Source: Endotrypanum monterogeii (lineage: Eukaryota > Euglenozoa > Kinetoplastea > Trypanosomatida > Trypanosomatidae). From it: a stretch of DNA of 25,209 nt. Below, piece after piece: positions 19,301 to 24,368 of the stretch. Both the position numbers and the translations under genes were made by a program. The DNA lies in NCBI GenBank assembly GCA_000333855.2, contig CM007329.1, forward strand, positions 364,398 to 389,606. The letters are read 5' to 3'. Numbering within the stretch: position 1 is the stretch's first letter; every line of letters starts with the position of its first letter. The notes under the pieces are model-generated. The model was not told the DNA's origin, ran no database searches, and was given only the letters and a program-made list of their open reading frames with translations.

Positions 19301-22300
19301 CGCCTACAGCGGCAAGCGTGGCACACAACTGCAACTGACCAACCGTAACGTCAGAAAGTCTTCCAATCATCCCGGGTAGCACCACTTGCCGGCACACCGC
19401 GGCCGCCGTGGGACCTGTGGAATGTGATTCCAGCAGTATCGCAGGTATGACACTCACTTCCGCCATGCCACTACTGCCACAACAACTGCTGCCACGTAAA
19501 GAAAGAATAGCGTAACCGCTGTCGCGCAATGTCGACAGCTCTTGCATCGACGGCGCCGCATCCGCTAGGGGGGCACATTTCAGCCCCTCGTTCACCAACA
19601 CATCCAGCCTCGGGACACGCAGTGCGCTGTAGCCAGGTGAGGCTACAAACTCCACACCATCCCACAGGACCGCCGCCACCCCTGCGAATGGCAGGTGGAC
19701 CGCGATCGGAGCGATGCGCACGTTCGTGACAAGGCGGCGCAGGCTGTGTGTCCCTTTGGGGGGAGTGCTGCTGCTAGCACCACCATCGCCGCCGCCCTTC
19801 TCCTCATACACGAGCTTCGATGATGCAGCAGCATTGTGGTTCACTGAGGTGAGCGGGACAGTGTTTGTGGGATTGAAAAATGTAAAAAAGGTCAACCACG
19901 TGGCCACTTCAGCTGGCGAACGCAGGCTGGAACACAAAAGTCCGGGCAACAAGCCAGTGCCAGCCGTAGGGTGAGGAGTTAATGAAACTCGAAGGGACTC
20001 GTCAGAGTTTCCTGGCCAGAAGGGTGGGCGACTGTCCATTGTGTACACGATGTGCACTTGAATAAGGGACGAGCCGGAGAGCGGTGATGCACAATTTTGT
20101 GACGTAGCGAAGTACTCATCGTCAGGAAAGGCAGCTTGTGCGGCCGTAGACGAGTGGACATTGCACAATCCGCACCACCTATGTTCTGCAGCGCTGCAGC
20201 TAAAATGCGCCCTATCGCCTCTATCAGGAGCAACGTGGGTCAGATGCTCGAGCAGAACGCACGATTCACGCCCATCCGCCACGTGTGCGAGGTGCTGTCG
20301 TGGCGTTGTCGACGACGGTGCCTCCTCTGATGCCCCATATTCACCCTTCCTCTCCGGACTTAGGCGCGACGACCTCGTCCCTGTGCACGGTGTTGCAGTC
20401 CCATCCATTGCACGTGAAAAGGTATGAAGTGCGGCTGCGACACGTGGCATTGCAATTAACCCTCGTACAGTCACCTCCAAACACCCATCTCGGTTGAGCA
20501 TGATCACCTTACAGCGAGGCACTTCAGTGTGCAGGTACAGTGGCGCCACGCTGCCCTCTCCCCAGGGATAGTACAGCTCTGAATCACCAACCTCGACGCA
20601 CAGTCGCATATCCGATGGAAAAACCGGCGTCGAGTAAGTGGCGGATGAAGCCAGCGTGGGAAGCGACTCAGCAACGCCTCTCAGTGCACCCCCTTCAACA
20701 CGTGAAATACGGTCGAAGGCAGCACTACCGATTGCCTCCACGGAAGCGGAGACAGGTGACCTTGGCGCGAGCACACGACCAGGGCGATCAAGGTGGGAGG
20801 AGAAGTGGAGACGCGATCCGATGTTGCGCAAGCGACAGAGCGGCAGCGACGGTGTGTCAAAATGAGACCAGATAGTCATTAACGTCGGAATGTGCGCGAC
20901 AAAGGCCACGTTGAAGAGCCTCACGGCTAAGCGTAGTCGACTGTAGGGAAATATGGATAAGTCTGCATCACTAGGCGCAGAAGTATGAAAATCCACCTCA
21001 ACTCGCATACTGCCTCGCTGCACGAAAAGGGGAATGCGTGCTGGTGTACCAATGAGGTAGGCATTCAGACCTTCCTGCAACACAATAAGGGTATCCATGC
21101 GCTTGTCACCGTAGCGATGAAACGAAATGTGCACAGACTCATTCCCAAGGAGCTCCACGGTAAGCGGTGGCGGCGGTGATGCCTGTGGTGGCGCAGTCGA
21201 TTCAGGGCCGCAAGCACCACCGTTGCGGTTTGCCTCTGTTGTAGCACCGGTACATTCAGGCAGTGAACCCACATCGTCGCCGTTGCTTTCCAAATGCACT
21301 AACATGTGACTGCCCGTGAATAATCCAGCGATGAAAGGAATAGTATATTTGTCACGCTTACACAGATGTACATGACGGTCTTCACCTTCGAAAAGCGCCA
21401 TCATCAAAGTGTCGTAAAAAGACTCCACACTGGATATGAGACTGTCGCCTAGGCAAAGAGTTACGTGACTGAAGTTGCACTGAAAGGCACTGCCTTTGTC
21501 CTCAATGTTACCCGCAAACGGCGAATGTACCAAAAAGCCACCTGCCCATAAGTCGATGCGAATGAAAGGATCATGAGACTGCGGTGGAATGCTGTGGCAC
21601 CACCCCTCTGTTGTGCAGCCAGCAGCTCTGAAGCAAATATGCCATCCGTCTCCAAAAATGGCTCGGATTGAAAAAGCCTCCAGCGCCAACGCGCCGTATT
21701 CGATAAACTCAAACCGAAGCTCCACACTGATCAGAAACGTTTTGATCTTCGATATTGAATTTTGCTTTCTGTTGAGGGAGCTCTTCGTCTGTAAATCAGC
21801 TGCCGGTCTACTCGCGTGGCTAGGCCAACGCTGCGCTATGGATCTCAGTAACAGCACCACGTACTCGAATCCCTCAACGCTGGTCGATATATTTGCGCTG
21901 ATGGTCTTTACCTCAATACGAAATTCGTCACTGCTCACGACAGGGGTTACAGTAATCGAGCACAGGTACAAAAGCGTGGCGCCATGAGCGACCACGTTGA
22001 TTTCCTGAACACAACTATCCATTCGCCCTTCAGGCAACAGAGTAAACCGAATGATCGCTGCTTGCAGGCAGACCTCTTCAGCTTTCACAGTGATAGACCT
22101 CACAGTAATGTCGAACTCTGACCACTTCGGCTCCTGTTCAATTATCTCCAAGTGGTCGGCACTGTTTCTCACGGTGCGCACGCCATCCGAGACATTGAAT
22201 GGGTCTTCGAACACAAATGGCTTTGCGGCAAGAACGCAAGAGGTCACACTTAAGTACAGAAGATCTTGAAAATTTGGATTGAAGCAGACTTCGATTTGTT

Positions 22301-23930
22301 CGATGACAGCTTTGCCGCAGGCTGGAGAATGCCCCAATTTTGATGCCGTAAACAGCAAACCGGTGGAGCCTTCACCCACAATACTGAGCACAGGATTTGC
22401 CGCATTCTCATCGACAAAGACGGTAGAGGAGGCGACGGAGAATTGCAGGTGTATCTGGTTTTTATCCAGAGTGCTACAGACATATATCTGCTTCAAAGAA
22501 CCCCTCAGGTCATGGGGGAAGGCAACAGCAAATTCTGCACACTCAATACTGAGCACCATTTCCACCGGTAACAATGAGAAGTAGTTGAGCTCTAGAGAGA
22601 GCTCTGCTTGTTGCCTTTGTTCGTATTCGTAGTGGTATTGCAGGTACTGCGTATACACATTCCCCTGTGGTGCCCTCCTCGTGAGCTGAAACTGTTCCAG
22701 ACACTCTCTTGCCGAGTTCCAGCACCCCATGACATCTTGCATCGAAGTACGTGCCAGCTGATCCTCGTCCAGACTCTGTCCTTCGGCTTCAGGTATCCAG
22801 GGTGCCCGCAGAAACCGTAGACAGAAAGTGAAGAGACTAGCAAGAAAAGCCTTCCGACGCTTATATGCAACCCAGTTGAAGCGCTTGCGATCACGCTCTA
22901 CTTTCGCATACCTAATTATTTTGAAAATTGCATAAGACCACCACATTGACGTGTTGACCGGATCGGCACGTCGAATGCGACGGGGAGGTCTCCTGTCCCA
23001 AGCAAGTGCACGACATGGTGCCTGTTTTAAACCTTGAACAAGAACACCAATAGCCATGATACAGGACTCATTCAGGCGAGATGTGATTTGCATAGTCTTG
23101 AGGCCTGCAAAAACGTGCGGTTTTGACTGCACAGTAGACGACTGATTTTTCCAGACAATGATGAGTGAACCACTAGAAGACACTAAAGTCTCTTGACTAT
23201 TTCTGAACGACTCAACATTTTCATAACCACGAGACTGGGAGGGCAACTGTCCAGATGATGCATCACCGTGAATGGAAGAATACAGAAATTGTACCGAGAG
23301 ACCTTCATATGAGACTAGACGATGAAGTGAATCCGACTCAATGTCATTTACAGACGGTATAAAAACTGAACTATGATTCGAATCGACAGCTTCACATATC
23401 AACCTCTTCAACCGCACATGCATCCCGGCCGTTTTCCCTTCCCAGCAGCCGGTCGTTTCCTCTAACTGTAAAAAAGCATTCTCCAGGTGAAAAACAATAT
23501 TCTTCAGAATGGTGTGCTGAAGTCGGTGAAGAAACCCCTTTTTATCTGCCACTTCAGGTTTATCTCGTTCTTTATCTGCTAAGAGTCCTTGAACAGCAAC
23601 AAAAAACTCTTCCTTTGATCCGAAAAACTGGTTCGCGGCATCATGGCGCTCGGACTTCGGTTCCAATACTATCGTCACACCTCGTACAGCTACTTCGCAT
23701 CTTTTACTGTAAAGGGAGTGCCATGGTACTTTGACGCTCAGACTGTCGATTGTGCCTCTTTTTAGTCGCAGGATCTCCGAGAAAGAGAATAAAGTAGGTG
23801 ATAACTCGAGCCCCTTCAGTTCAATGGAACCCCTCAGGAGACTGACGTTGATAGCATCTTTGTTGAGGCCTTTGATGAATTTACCTAGGTATGTGGAAAG
23901 AAGAGAAGCGACGTAACTCGCGAACACCAT
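7335..23930 (-). CDS. VPS13: VPS13-family bridge-like lipid transfer protein (5531 aa)
   Basis: Predicted to move phospholipids along a hydrophobic groove between apposed organelle membranes. The start fits the family, which opens MVF: residues 1-90 (MVFASYVASLLSTYLGKF, LKGLELSP, VPWHSLY) are a chorein N-terminus. Around 320-365, the Trp-rich stretch (MWWSYAIF, then KRFNWVAYKRRKAFLASL) matches the conserved helical segment that follows chorein in VPS13. A long beta-rich rod, repeatedly interrupted by Ser/Pro/Gly/Glu inserts, fills most of 370-3800. A VAB (SHR-BD) domain spans about 3840-4650; five repeats begin with hydrophobic-Asn-x-Thr/Leu signatures at N3847, N4049, N4192, N4303 and N4517. 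Late rod strands occur near 4940-4975 (TELRFVLTPLVVELTDFW) and 5339-5360 (FVERLEVQRVSLYVTFLRH), then a helix (SLREQWTKVTKLGTLLDALRFW). About 90 disordered residues, including Q6, follow; no C-terminal PH-like domain is seen. It is far longer than human VPS13A (about 3170 aa), mainly through low-complexity inserts. Which VPS13 paralogue this is cannot be told. Confidence 0.97.
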   Translation of the reverse strand: MVFASYVASLLSTYLGKFIKGLNKDAINVSLLRGSIELKGLELSPTLFSFSEILRLKRGTIDSLSVKVPWHSLYSKRCEVAVRGVTIVLEPKSERHDAANQFFGSKEEFFVAVQGLLADKERDKPEVADKKGFLHRLQHTILKNIVFHLENAFLQLEETTGCWEGKTAGMHVRLKRLICEAVDSNHSSVFIPSVNDIESDSLHRLVSYEGLSVQFLYSSIHGDASSGQLPSQSRGYENVESFRNSQETLVSSSGSLIIVWKNQSSTVQSKPHVFAGLKTMQITSRLNESCIMAIGVLVQGLKQAPCRALAWDRRPPRRIRRADPVNTSMWWSYAIFKIIRYAKVERDRKRFNWVAYKRRKAFLASLFTFCLRFLRAPWIPEAEGQSLDEDQLARTSMQDVMGCWNSARECLEQFQLTRRAPQGNVYTQYLQYHYEYEQRQQAELSLELNYFSLLPVEMVLSIECAEFAVAFPHDLRGSLKQIYVCSTLDKNQIHLQFSVASSTVFVDENAANPVLSIVGEGSTGLLFTASKLGHSPACGKAVIEQIEVCFNPNFQDLLYLSVTSCVLAAKPFVFEDPFNVSDGVRTVRNSADHLEIIEQEPKWSEFDITVRSITVKAEEVCLQAAIIRFTLLPEGRMDSCVQEINVVAHGATLLYLCSITVTPVVSSDEFRIEVKTISANISTSVEGFEYVVLLLRSIAQRWPSHASRPAADLQTKSSLNRKQNSISKIKTFLISVELRFEFIEYGALALEAFSIRAIFGDGWHICFRAAGCTTEGWCHSIPPQSHDPFIRIDLWAGGFLVHSPFAGNIEDKGSAFQCNFSHVTLCLGDSLISSVESFYDTLMMALFEGEDRHVHLCKRDKYTIPFIAGLFTGSHMLVHLESNGDDVGSLPECTGATTEANRNGGACGPESTAPPQASPPPPLTVELLGNESVHISFHRYGDKRMDTLIVLQEGLNAYLIGTPARIPLFVQRGSMRVEVDFHTSAPSDADLSIFPYSRLRLAVRLFNVAFVAHIPTLMTIWSHFDTPSLPLCRLRNIGSRLHFSSHLDRPGRVLAPRSPVSASVEAIGSAAFDRISRVEGGALRGVAESLPTLASSATYSTPVFPSDMRLCVEVGDSELYYPWGEGSVAPLYLHTEVPRCKVIMLNRDGCLEVTVRGLIAMPRVAAALHTFSRAMDGTATPCTGTRSSRLSPERKGEYGASEEAPSSTTPRQHLAHVADGRESCVLLEHLTHVAPDRGDRAHFSCSAAEHRWCGLCNVHSSTAAQAAFPDDEYFATSQNCASPLSGSSLIQVHIVYTMDSRPPFWPGNSDESLRVSLTPHPTAGTGLLPGLLCSSLRSPAEVATWLTFFTFFNPTNTVPLTSVNHNAAASSKLVYEEKGGGDGGASSSTPPKGTHSLRRLVTNVRIAPIAVHLPFAGVAAVLWDGVEFVASPGYSALRVPRLDVLVNEGLKCAPLADAAPSMQELSTLRDSGYAILSLRGSSCCGSSGMAEVSVIPAILLESHSTGPTAAAVCRQVVLPGMIGRLSDVTVGQLQLCATLAAVGEVVAAQGAQASLLNAVILQESQRCQLRYACCSARPASTGECCVGIQSSSDSSSDGTDVEQAQLLPFLSPPLALHIYSSCFTFEWNSKMQRGVRAGVTVGLERARFNGDEAHNNPSADQPTSDGRDAATHFGRRSVPPGLVPPVVEVEAVEAYVWWTTAEGTNTVDIPVGDKTTAFEGLQWLRERDSSIPPVTACMPLLLNPLQVHTRIEETAVAVVGGVGKEANFTSSAATAARRAHGTLDGEEDESVVAAEKLANCFSTSGDKESVSECARSPVLERIASTYTMPSTTSESKTSLTATAIPSSSRSPVRGEEVRLTPVFEVTPVHVVLNTSAYALLSETLLHHTQGTAAATTTGDPRPPEAPKASRVSQYYLTHRVVGVSTAARGSFASLSPPASSPISTMVHSRSAPYVSRRTGRRGFHFRLGRCAPPWERAQVGGGEATHVFYYDSAHHPSVWVERPASAPGQLQQHQVDENSSSVRQESRGVCDSFLDTNQTTQGEQFRMSVGFTPPPLISAMDGVPPLLTLPGSGVSVELQEGVLPDDHPKSPSPATGPGQMRTEPPEFLGPIAHVVIAPPRVAPQGSVIPRLKMRLTVAEVCFRLVSYRDVETTAATASEARDYWRRYTVVHAAARRAGAASRASDATIRRCCLMTFLATSVAPLRILGPGVCNNTNNGGINPSASNHILFQFGQLPASSTAAEQQHLAPTAMLEEACIDALCVRFSGLIVSSFTDAQSVQLGTCVCTSVQSPGRPLLSMTHVEVSVPSTTFTHPSVMEAVHTVAQDVQGAVLTTDTVGGMTAAPDAESARVSTRIVQQDTGARVASSAPPMPPPQVSRPTDHIGGRYSAGVKPLATCPTTASIFSDADCRNGDSDQGQLVVMQREVGCRLEALTVDLSAGALRVWLSCLVEHPIAVLRAALESEEEEEGEGGSGKGRGYGEGKEREGGREEGEKENILESAGNTPSSARTLSTCTVPAGESLEAAAGVPPILSPLQWAPGQGLRVHEVRGALWGLEHDITLSRDGLVLVFSSQDTNLLTVHLNGHSILIDSSLLLRPAGLQRVVMVVEGGLTVRFVGSGSVRLPLVLWRSSLVETTANIDVATVLLPFMAVGEGSYLECSQVRLGFTEPAVESSAGGGHSRTRPASIKRSMSHFSSISSKSSAVVEAVQKDEEANGDKSSLHNLKNPADVRSPPLVHCTLRLHLPHISIILEPLHELRQFHICAAVRSSMSFCNGRLLCDDVRCNGLTVLSEPIYDSAMTTARTTVLAPVDVEVCSNNGRHHSVSLTAMQVDLGRADLLIMSTYAGELQALRTQVKHLTHSKAEKEFSEIVEATLTWRASSIAMNSTDLHGGEGPQDSELSDDEGDAGDTSKGKGRKQERSNGDVYGGSTREENEVKVPVSRCSYAEANHTDGVSVVAKGTAEAARGSAKSIGQEYELSAIPGTEDCSQSLHPVARHGSATPGVGVLESSLQQTPFGSREMSEEVCSQIGEEHGQTHFGALDDAQWRQRQRRQHAGRRLLRRHPRGFSMAVFTPSVEVILSDHRHPLLQVCVQDVMVRRTSTSALASTSLLQCQRASVRVYGRGRWDVLLRPGAALTWSLTQAVSRHSSNRHLSLVVEGVQWQCSHLIVAKLLYVNHQLTALATSLTRRLTMAAAAVGGVNTRAPPASLADVLWHSDVTSDRGEEGGSGSDGGGGTVHWGNSVTLDAGGDIGAKSRESSGNSIRRSSSSVETFSDTSSLRPRRHAVLLRTRRLLTDFALTAVATASASRSTAFATPPETGIPVDGLATGGDILTASLPPYYQCSPKKSLNTAGAATISPSMATHRLLNSFSHTLFAGICEREEVARVLPTETPGAPTAAVGLPSPPPVPPCSPPSPPSFRTESASATGSIWRCNEIYRMPPASATDIFISYRRAHSLMLTFFTTECVEWDAGKGAWALNSKGETALAARAIAGSSRPTTRVFPPPQQQQRRPRDASVFPSGNSSDRTTNWFAFTSLHYDMAQPLTVYTTTSRENAATTAFSPASQALFPSNLGNDSASLPHVPTVATPFSTGTATGVRNYDEGNTCRGSFKSLSFSLVLTCVDPEEEADTSRHPIVMANGEGVEEGEGGEKNNGNGSTKLSHPPQHREKVHRQFMTASADDTPAPLSQSAPFTYVDALAEEGASLADSTPKDVAVQVERPCSGIGAGAHNHRHRGTLRPGEGGGLSRFASLPTHPKVTSSHWRPDLHHGGNIPPSLATRNQRSSAHVTEQSRCYHSTGVTPEVRQPRRKLHAHRVGPANAVASRQAIGGGGGDLLVVRLQARSSLLNETGCTLELLFSHGLSTSADRVSDGVFLPTTRETVPPGWRLPLSEGVAQNEVLLRVCCPSTRCVPSPTKLRATDGGCRGTAGVLGTANDAATPLRWYETRIVLGKLESGRFLSCKRVEVTSSAADRPLDATAGFSHHRATTGSTSNISGGGGGGGGGGGGDGSYGTFCDAHDERLLLLFVILTYSADGLVQHISLYPRLTLVNHLGLSARVAVFQQDPLAGPQTPDEAKLMSSWRAPAGHTRHERERFYRSLVFLGAHDALPHLHALPLHLCTYDSNLVLGLSFTQSTGDSFFTADLTPVIPHLRDAVDGHPRSLPLRDNHGRAFYVQVSVMPRTVVLSVALWVYNLTEYPLLMSHSLVRRRLCPGQSSTNGIIPSQGEPFLIGCQLADFTQCFFAIGMDGGWSGAVTVDVGSSGVLVSPLSRLGISRSCNYSILFPNAQEGQPMVIQITPRWVFYNNTSKRLKLHFHFPGLERAISQAEKQRRQLLMQEVSATATESGSDAASMPVRATDADDTLSTLTSIAAVQLNPGDYHVSSIGPVDGNRLRVQEVLEGTVPTVTSMTGAEEGKHCGVSFYYESQHTPYMDIDQPGEATFNLWAAPRALGKQTAVSYGGDFVVQRPSAPHPTKLEPYDPYACDAVVTGRVALSVQSANNVLAVLLLPIHETKIFLQNRTECHTVMVRQRGCRRLNRIPPRQNRFFLWEDVLQERAIRVHILGYKGRWFDVDFSAGECKVTRHVSNEAAATAEALDQARQLHPHPTQVHLQSGLHGRGDRAVVDFPFHVRGYTNTEKTRVTILVTEFPVPIYAAIDSWSTSQALSVSMTMVQLTWVQERSAYMVAQRNFSTRFVVDAAGDGMVAHDDEARRGTALTEGVDRGGDAATALGDDAHVSQRSCFSRHRGTTARDAVAGTSPSNMGNVALFTITLEGVEMERLATEDNENFYFAVHRMQWVDERRRIVFVYRARPRLPCAIATVQGSDAADGGEGGPVPMPPQTLPSRTPTSLPASFSSPPRQNSDERADSRTRRRQPPLPDSLNGSASAGARRDHLRRGGCAALLEPITAVGNRLLSTALGRSDAFLHSMEKKNDLEMSYSLIKHADGVIRYTELRFVLTPLVVELTDFWLADMIQEVRRLRVLLGLRKRRGPSQATTTPPLVLTVPALLQNYQQQHQRSTWSSRGGEDPHDTVMVGMPNKGSIGHRLARATSEQRWRRRDSVVLVNDDTDVEAQFSEKRNAEDRVASGHRSPGEDICGDETRSRRFGGQGGSLERGSGRGTCSDRDASSTTTTKNVCRTRTDSSEVHNNYTKEGSDAMIRWPTGTQATPQHPSTPLRVSAAAPLTPSLPQQRSDNAAGFLSQAAFLQQLVQEVRTRLERRRAVGVMVVAGSLVAPPTRGEKQEPSRSGKSSLLPVVTTSAGLEMQHQQLIVGAHSAVVHHDRGAARRGRPGDGLGGGSSAADIKGNHAIADLGSSRVGGEDDGGAGSGLHRATSSCRGASSVKASPLLFVERLEVQRVSLYVTFLRHSPDPLRPLLGVYAWMLPSQLRQREFYLPAWSLTRGVETFASLRARLVRWGMHSLREQWTKVTKLGTLLDALRFWQHRKIPLHTAPNILTLSSVQQQQQQERDSSRDGGKLSLDTAAPCVSAGGEEGDDSTVCTNSDVDALCEGAQRERPVGLLVDGVLEGVRGSSKV
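7542..7559 (-). repeat. CAG/CAA repeat encoding Gln6 in the VPS13 C-terminal tail
   Basis: Six Gln codons (CAA-CAG4-CAA) lie in the disordered tail, about 65 residues before the stop. Likely variable in length. Confidence 0.9.
11912..11948 (-). repeat. (GGT)12 trinucleotide repeat encoding Gly12 in VPS13
   Basis: An uninterrupted GGT run (CAC on plus) encodes residues 3995-4006, between VAB repeats 1 and 2. The tract is in frame, so unit changes alter only a flexible linker. Confidence 0.95.
16444..16548. repeat. Near-pure homopurine/homopyrimidine tract inside the VPS13 gene
   Basis: About 105 bases that are almost all C/T on plus (A/G on the coding strand) with only a few interruptions. 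It encodes an acidic/Gly/Arg/Lys insert at about residues 2461-2496 (SEEEEEGEGG, then KEREGGREEGEKEN). The insert has no VPS13 counterpart and looks like simple-sequence expansion within the rod. Confidence 0.85.
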
Positions 23931-23937
23931 GCCTCAT
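23881..23937 (-). promoter_or_regulatory. Upstream ORF 2 overlapping the VPS13 start codon
   Basis: ATG at 23937-23935 lies 7 nt upstream of the VPS13 ATG in a different frame. It encodes 18 codons (MRHGVRELRRFSSFHIPR) ending in TAA at 23883-23881, inside the VPS13 coding region. Ribosomes starting here would bypass the VPS13 ATG, so it should be inhibitory unless leaky scanning passes it. It lies close enough to the VPS13 start to be retained with almost any splice acceptor. Confidence 0.5.
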
Positions 23938-24035
23938 TCTTCAGTTATGACTTGTGTTCGATTTACAAATCCTACTTGTTGTAAGGCAAGTGTTGAATAG
24001 CTCTCTTTTTTCGTTCGGAAAAAGAAGCTCAACAT
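23934..24035 (-). promoter_or_regulatory. Upstream ORF 1 in the VPS13 leader, in frame with VPS13
   Basis: ATG at 24035-24033 opens 33 codons (MLSFFFRTKKESYS...) ending in TGA at 23936-23934. It starts 24 nt inside the predicted mature leader. It is in the same frame as VPS13, separated from the VPS13 ATG by only the TGA and one GGC codon. Its TGA overlaps the ATG of upstream ORF 2 as ATGA. It likely limits VPS13 translation or feeds reinitiation. If the true splice acceptor lies further downstream it would be absent from the mRNA. Confidence 0.5.
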
Positions 24036-24059
24036 TCAGGTGGGCGTGCTTCTAGTGTA

Positions 24060-24076
24060 CTTAAGAGAAAAAAAAA
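24060..24076 (-). promoter_or_regulatory. Predicted spliced-leader acceptor for VPS13 mRNA
   Basis: On the minus strand a T9CTCTT tract is followed at once by AAG; the AG is at 24061-24060. No other AG occurs from 24137 down to 24063. This would give a 129-nt leader containing both upstream ORFs. A weaker alternative is the CTTCTTTTTCC tract near 24015-24025 followed by an AG, which would remove upstream ORF 1. Confidence 0.6.
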
Positions 24077-24368
24077 TTGTAAAGCAAAAATTGAAAAGTC
24101 ATTTTTTTTCCCCGTGAAGAGAAAAAATGAAGTGCAACTGAGCATAAGCATCTTCTTTCATGAAAGAAAAAATATGTTGAGTTTCTTTACTTTCTGCACA
24201 CAAGAAAGCAGCCTCAGAAAAGCTGAAAATGGAATGTTTTCCGGACTTGGACAAACCCTCTGTATTACTCGGTAGAGTACTATAACACACATTCTTGGTT
24301 AAAGCGGGTTATCGATTTTTTATTGAAAAAAAGCTAAGAGTAAGAAGACCGGATGTGAGTGGTTTTAC
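24077..24368 (-). other. Short 3' UTR of the PUB gene before the VPS13 acceptor
   Basis: A/T-rich, with short T runs on both strands. A 63-codon open frame at 24099-24290 has no recognisable features and most likely is not a gene. The poly(A) site of the PUB mRNA is expected here, so its 3' UTR is much shorter than those of the two downstream genes. Confidence 0.6.

Noticed and set aside
20103..20117. FFAT-like EYFAT at VPS13 residues 1272-1276 after an acidic DD
   Set aside because: The key Asp/Ser/Thr at position 4 is Ala, so it does not fit conventional or phospho-FFAT.
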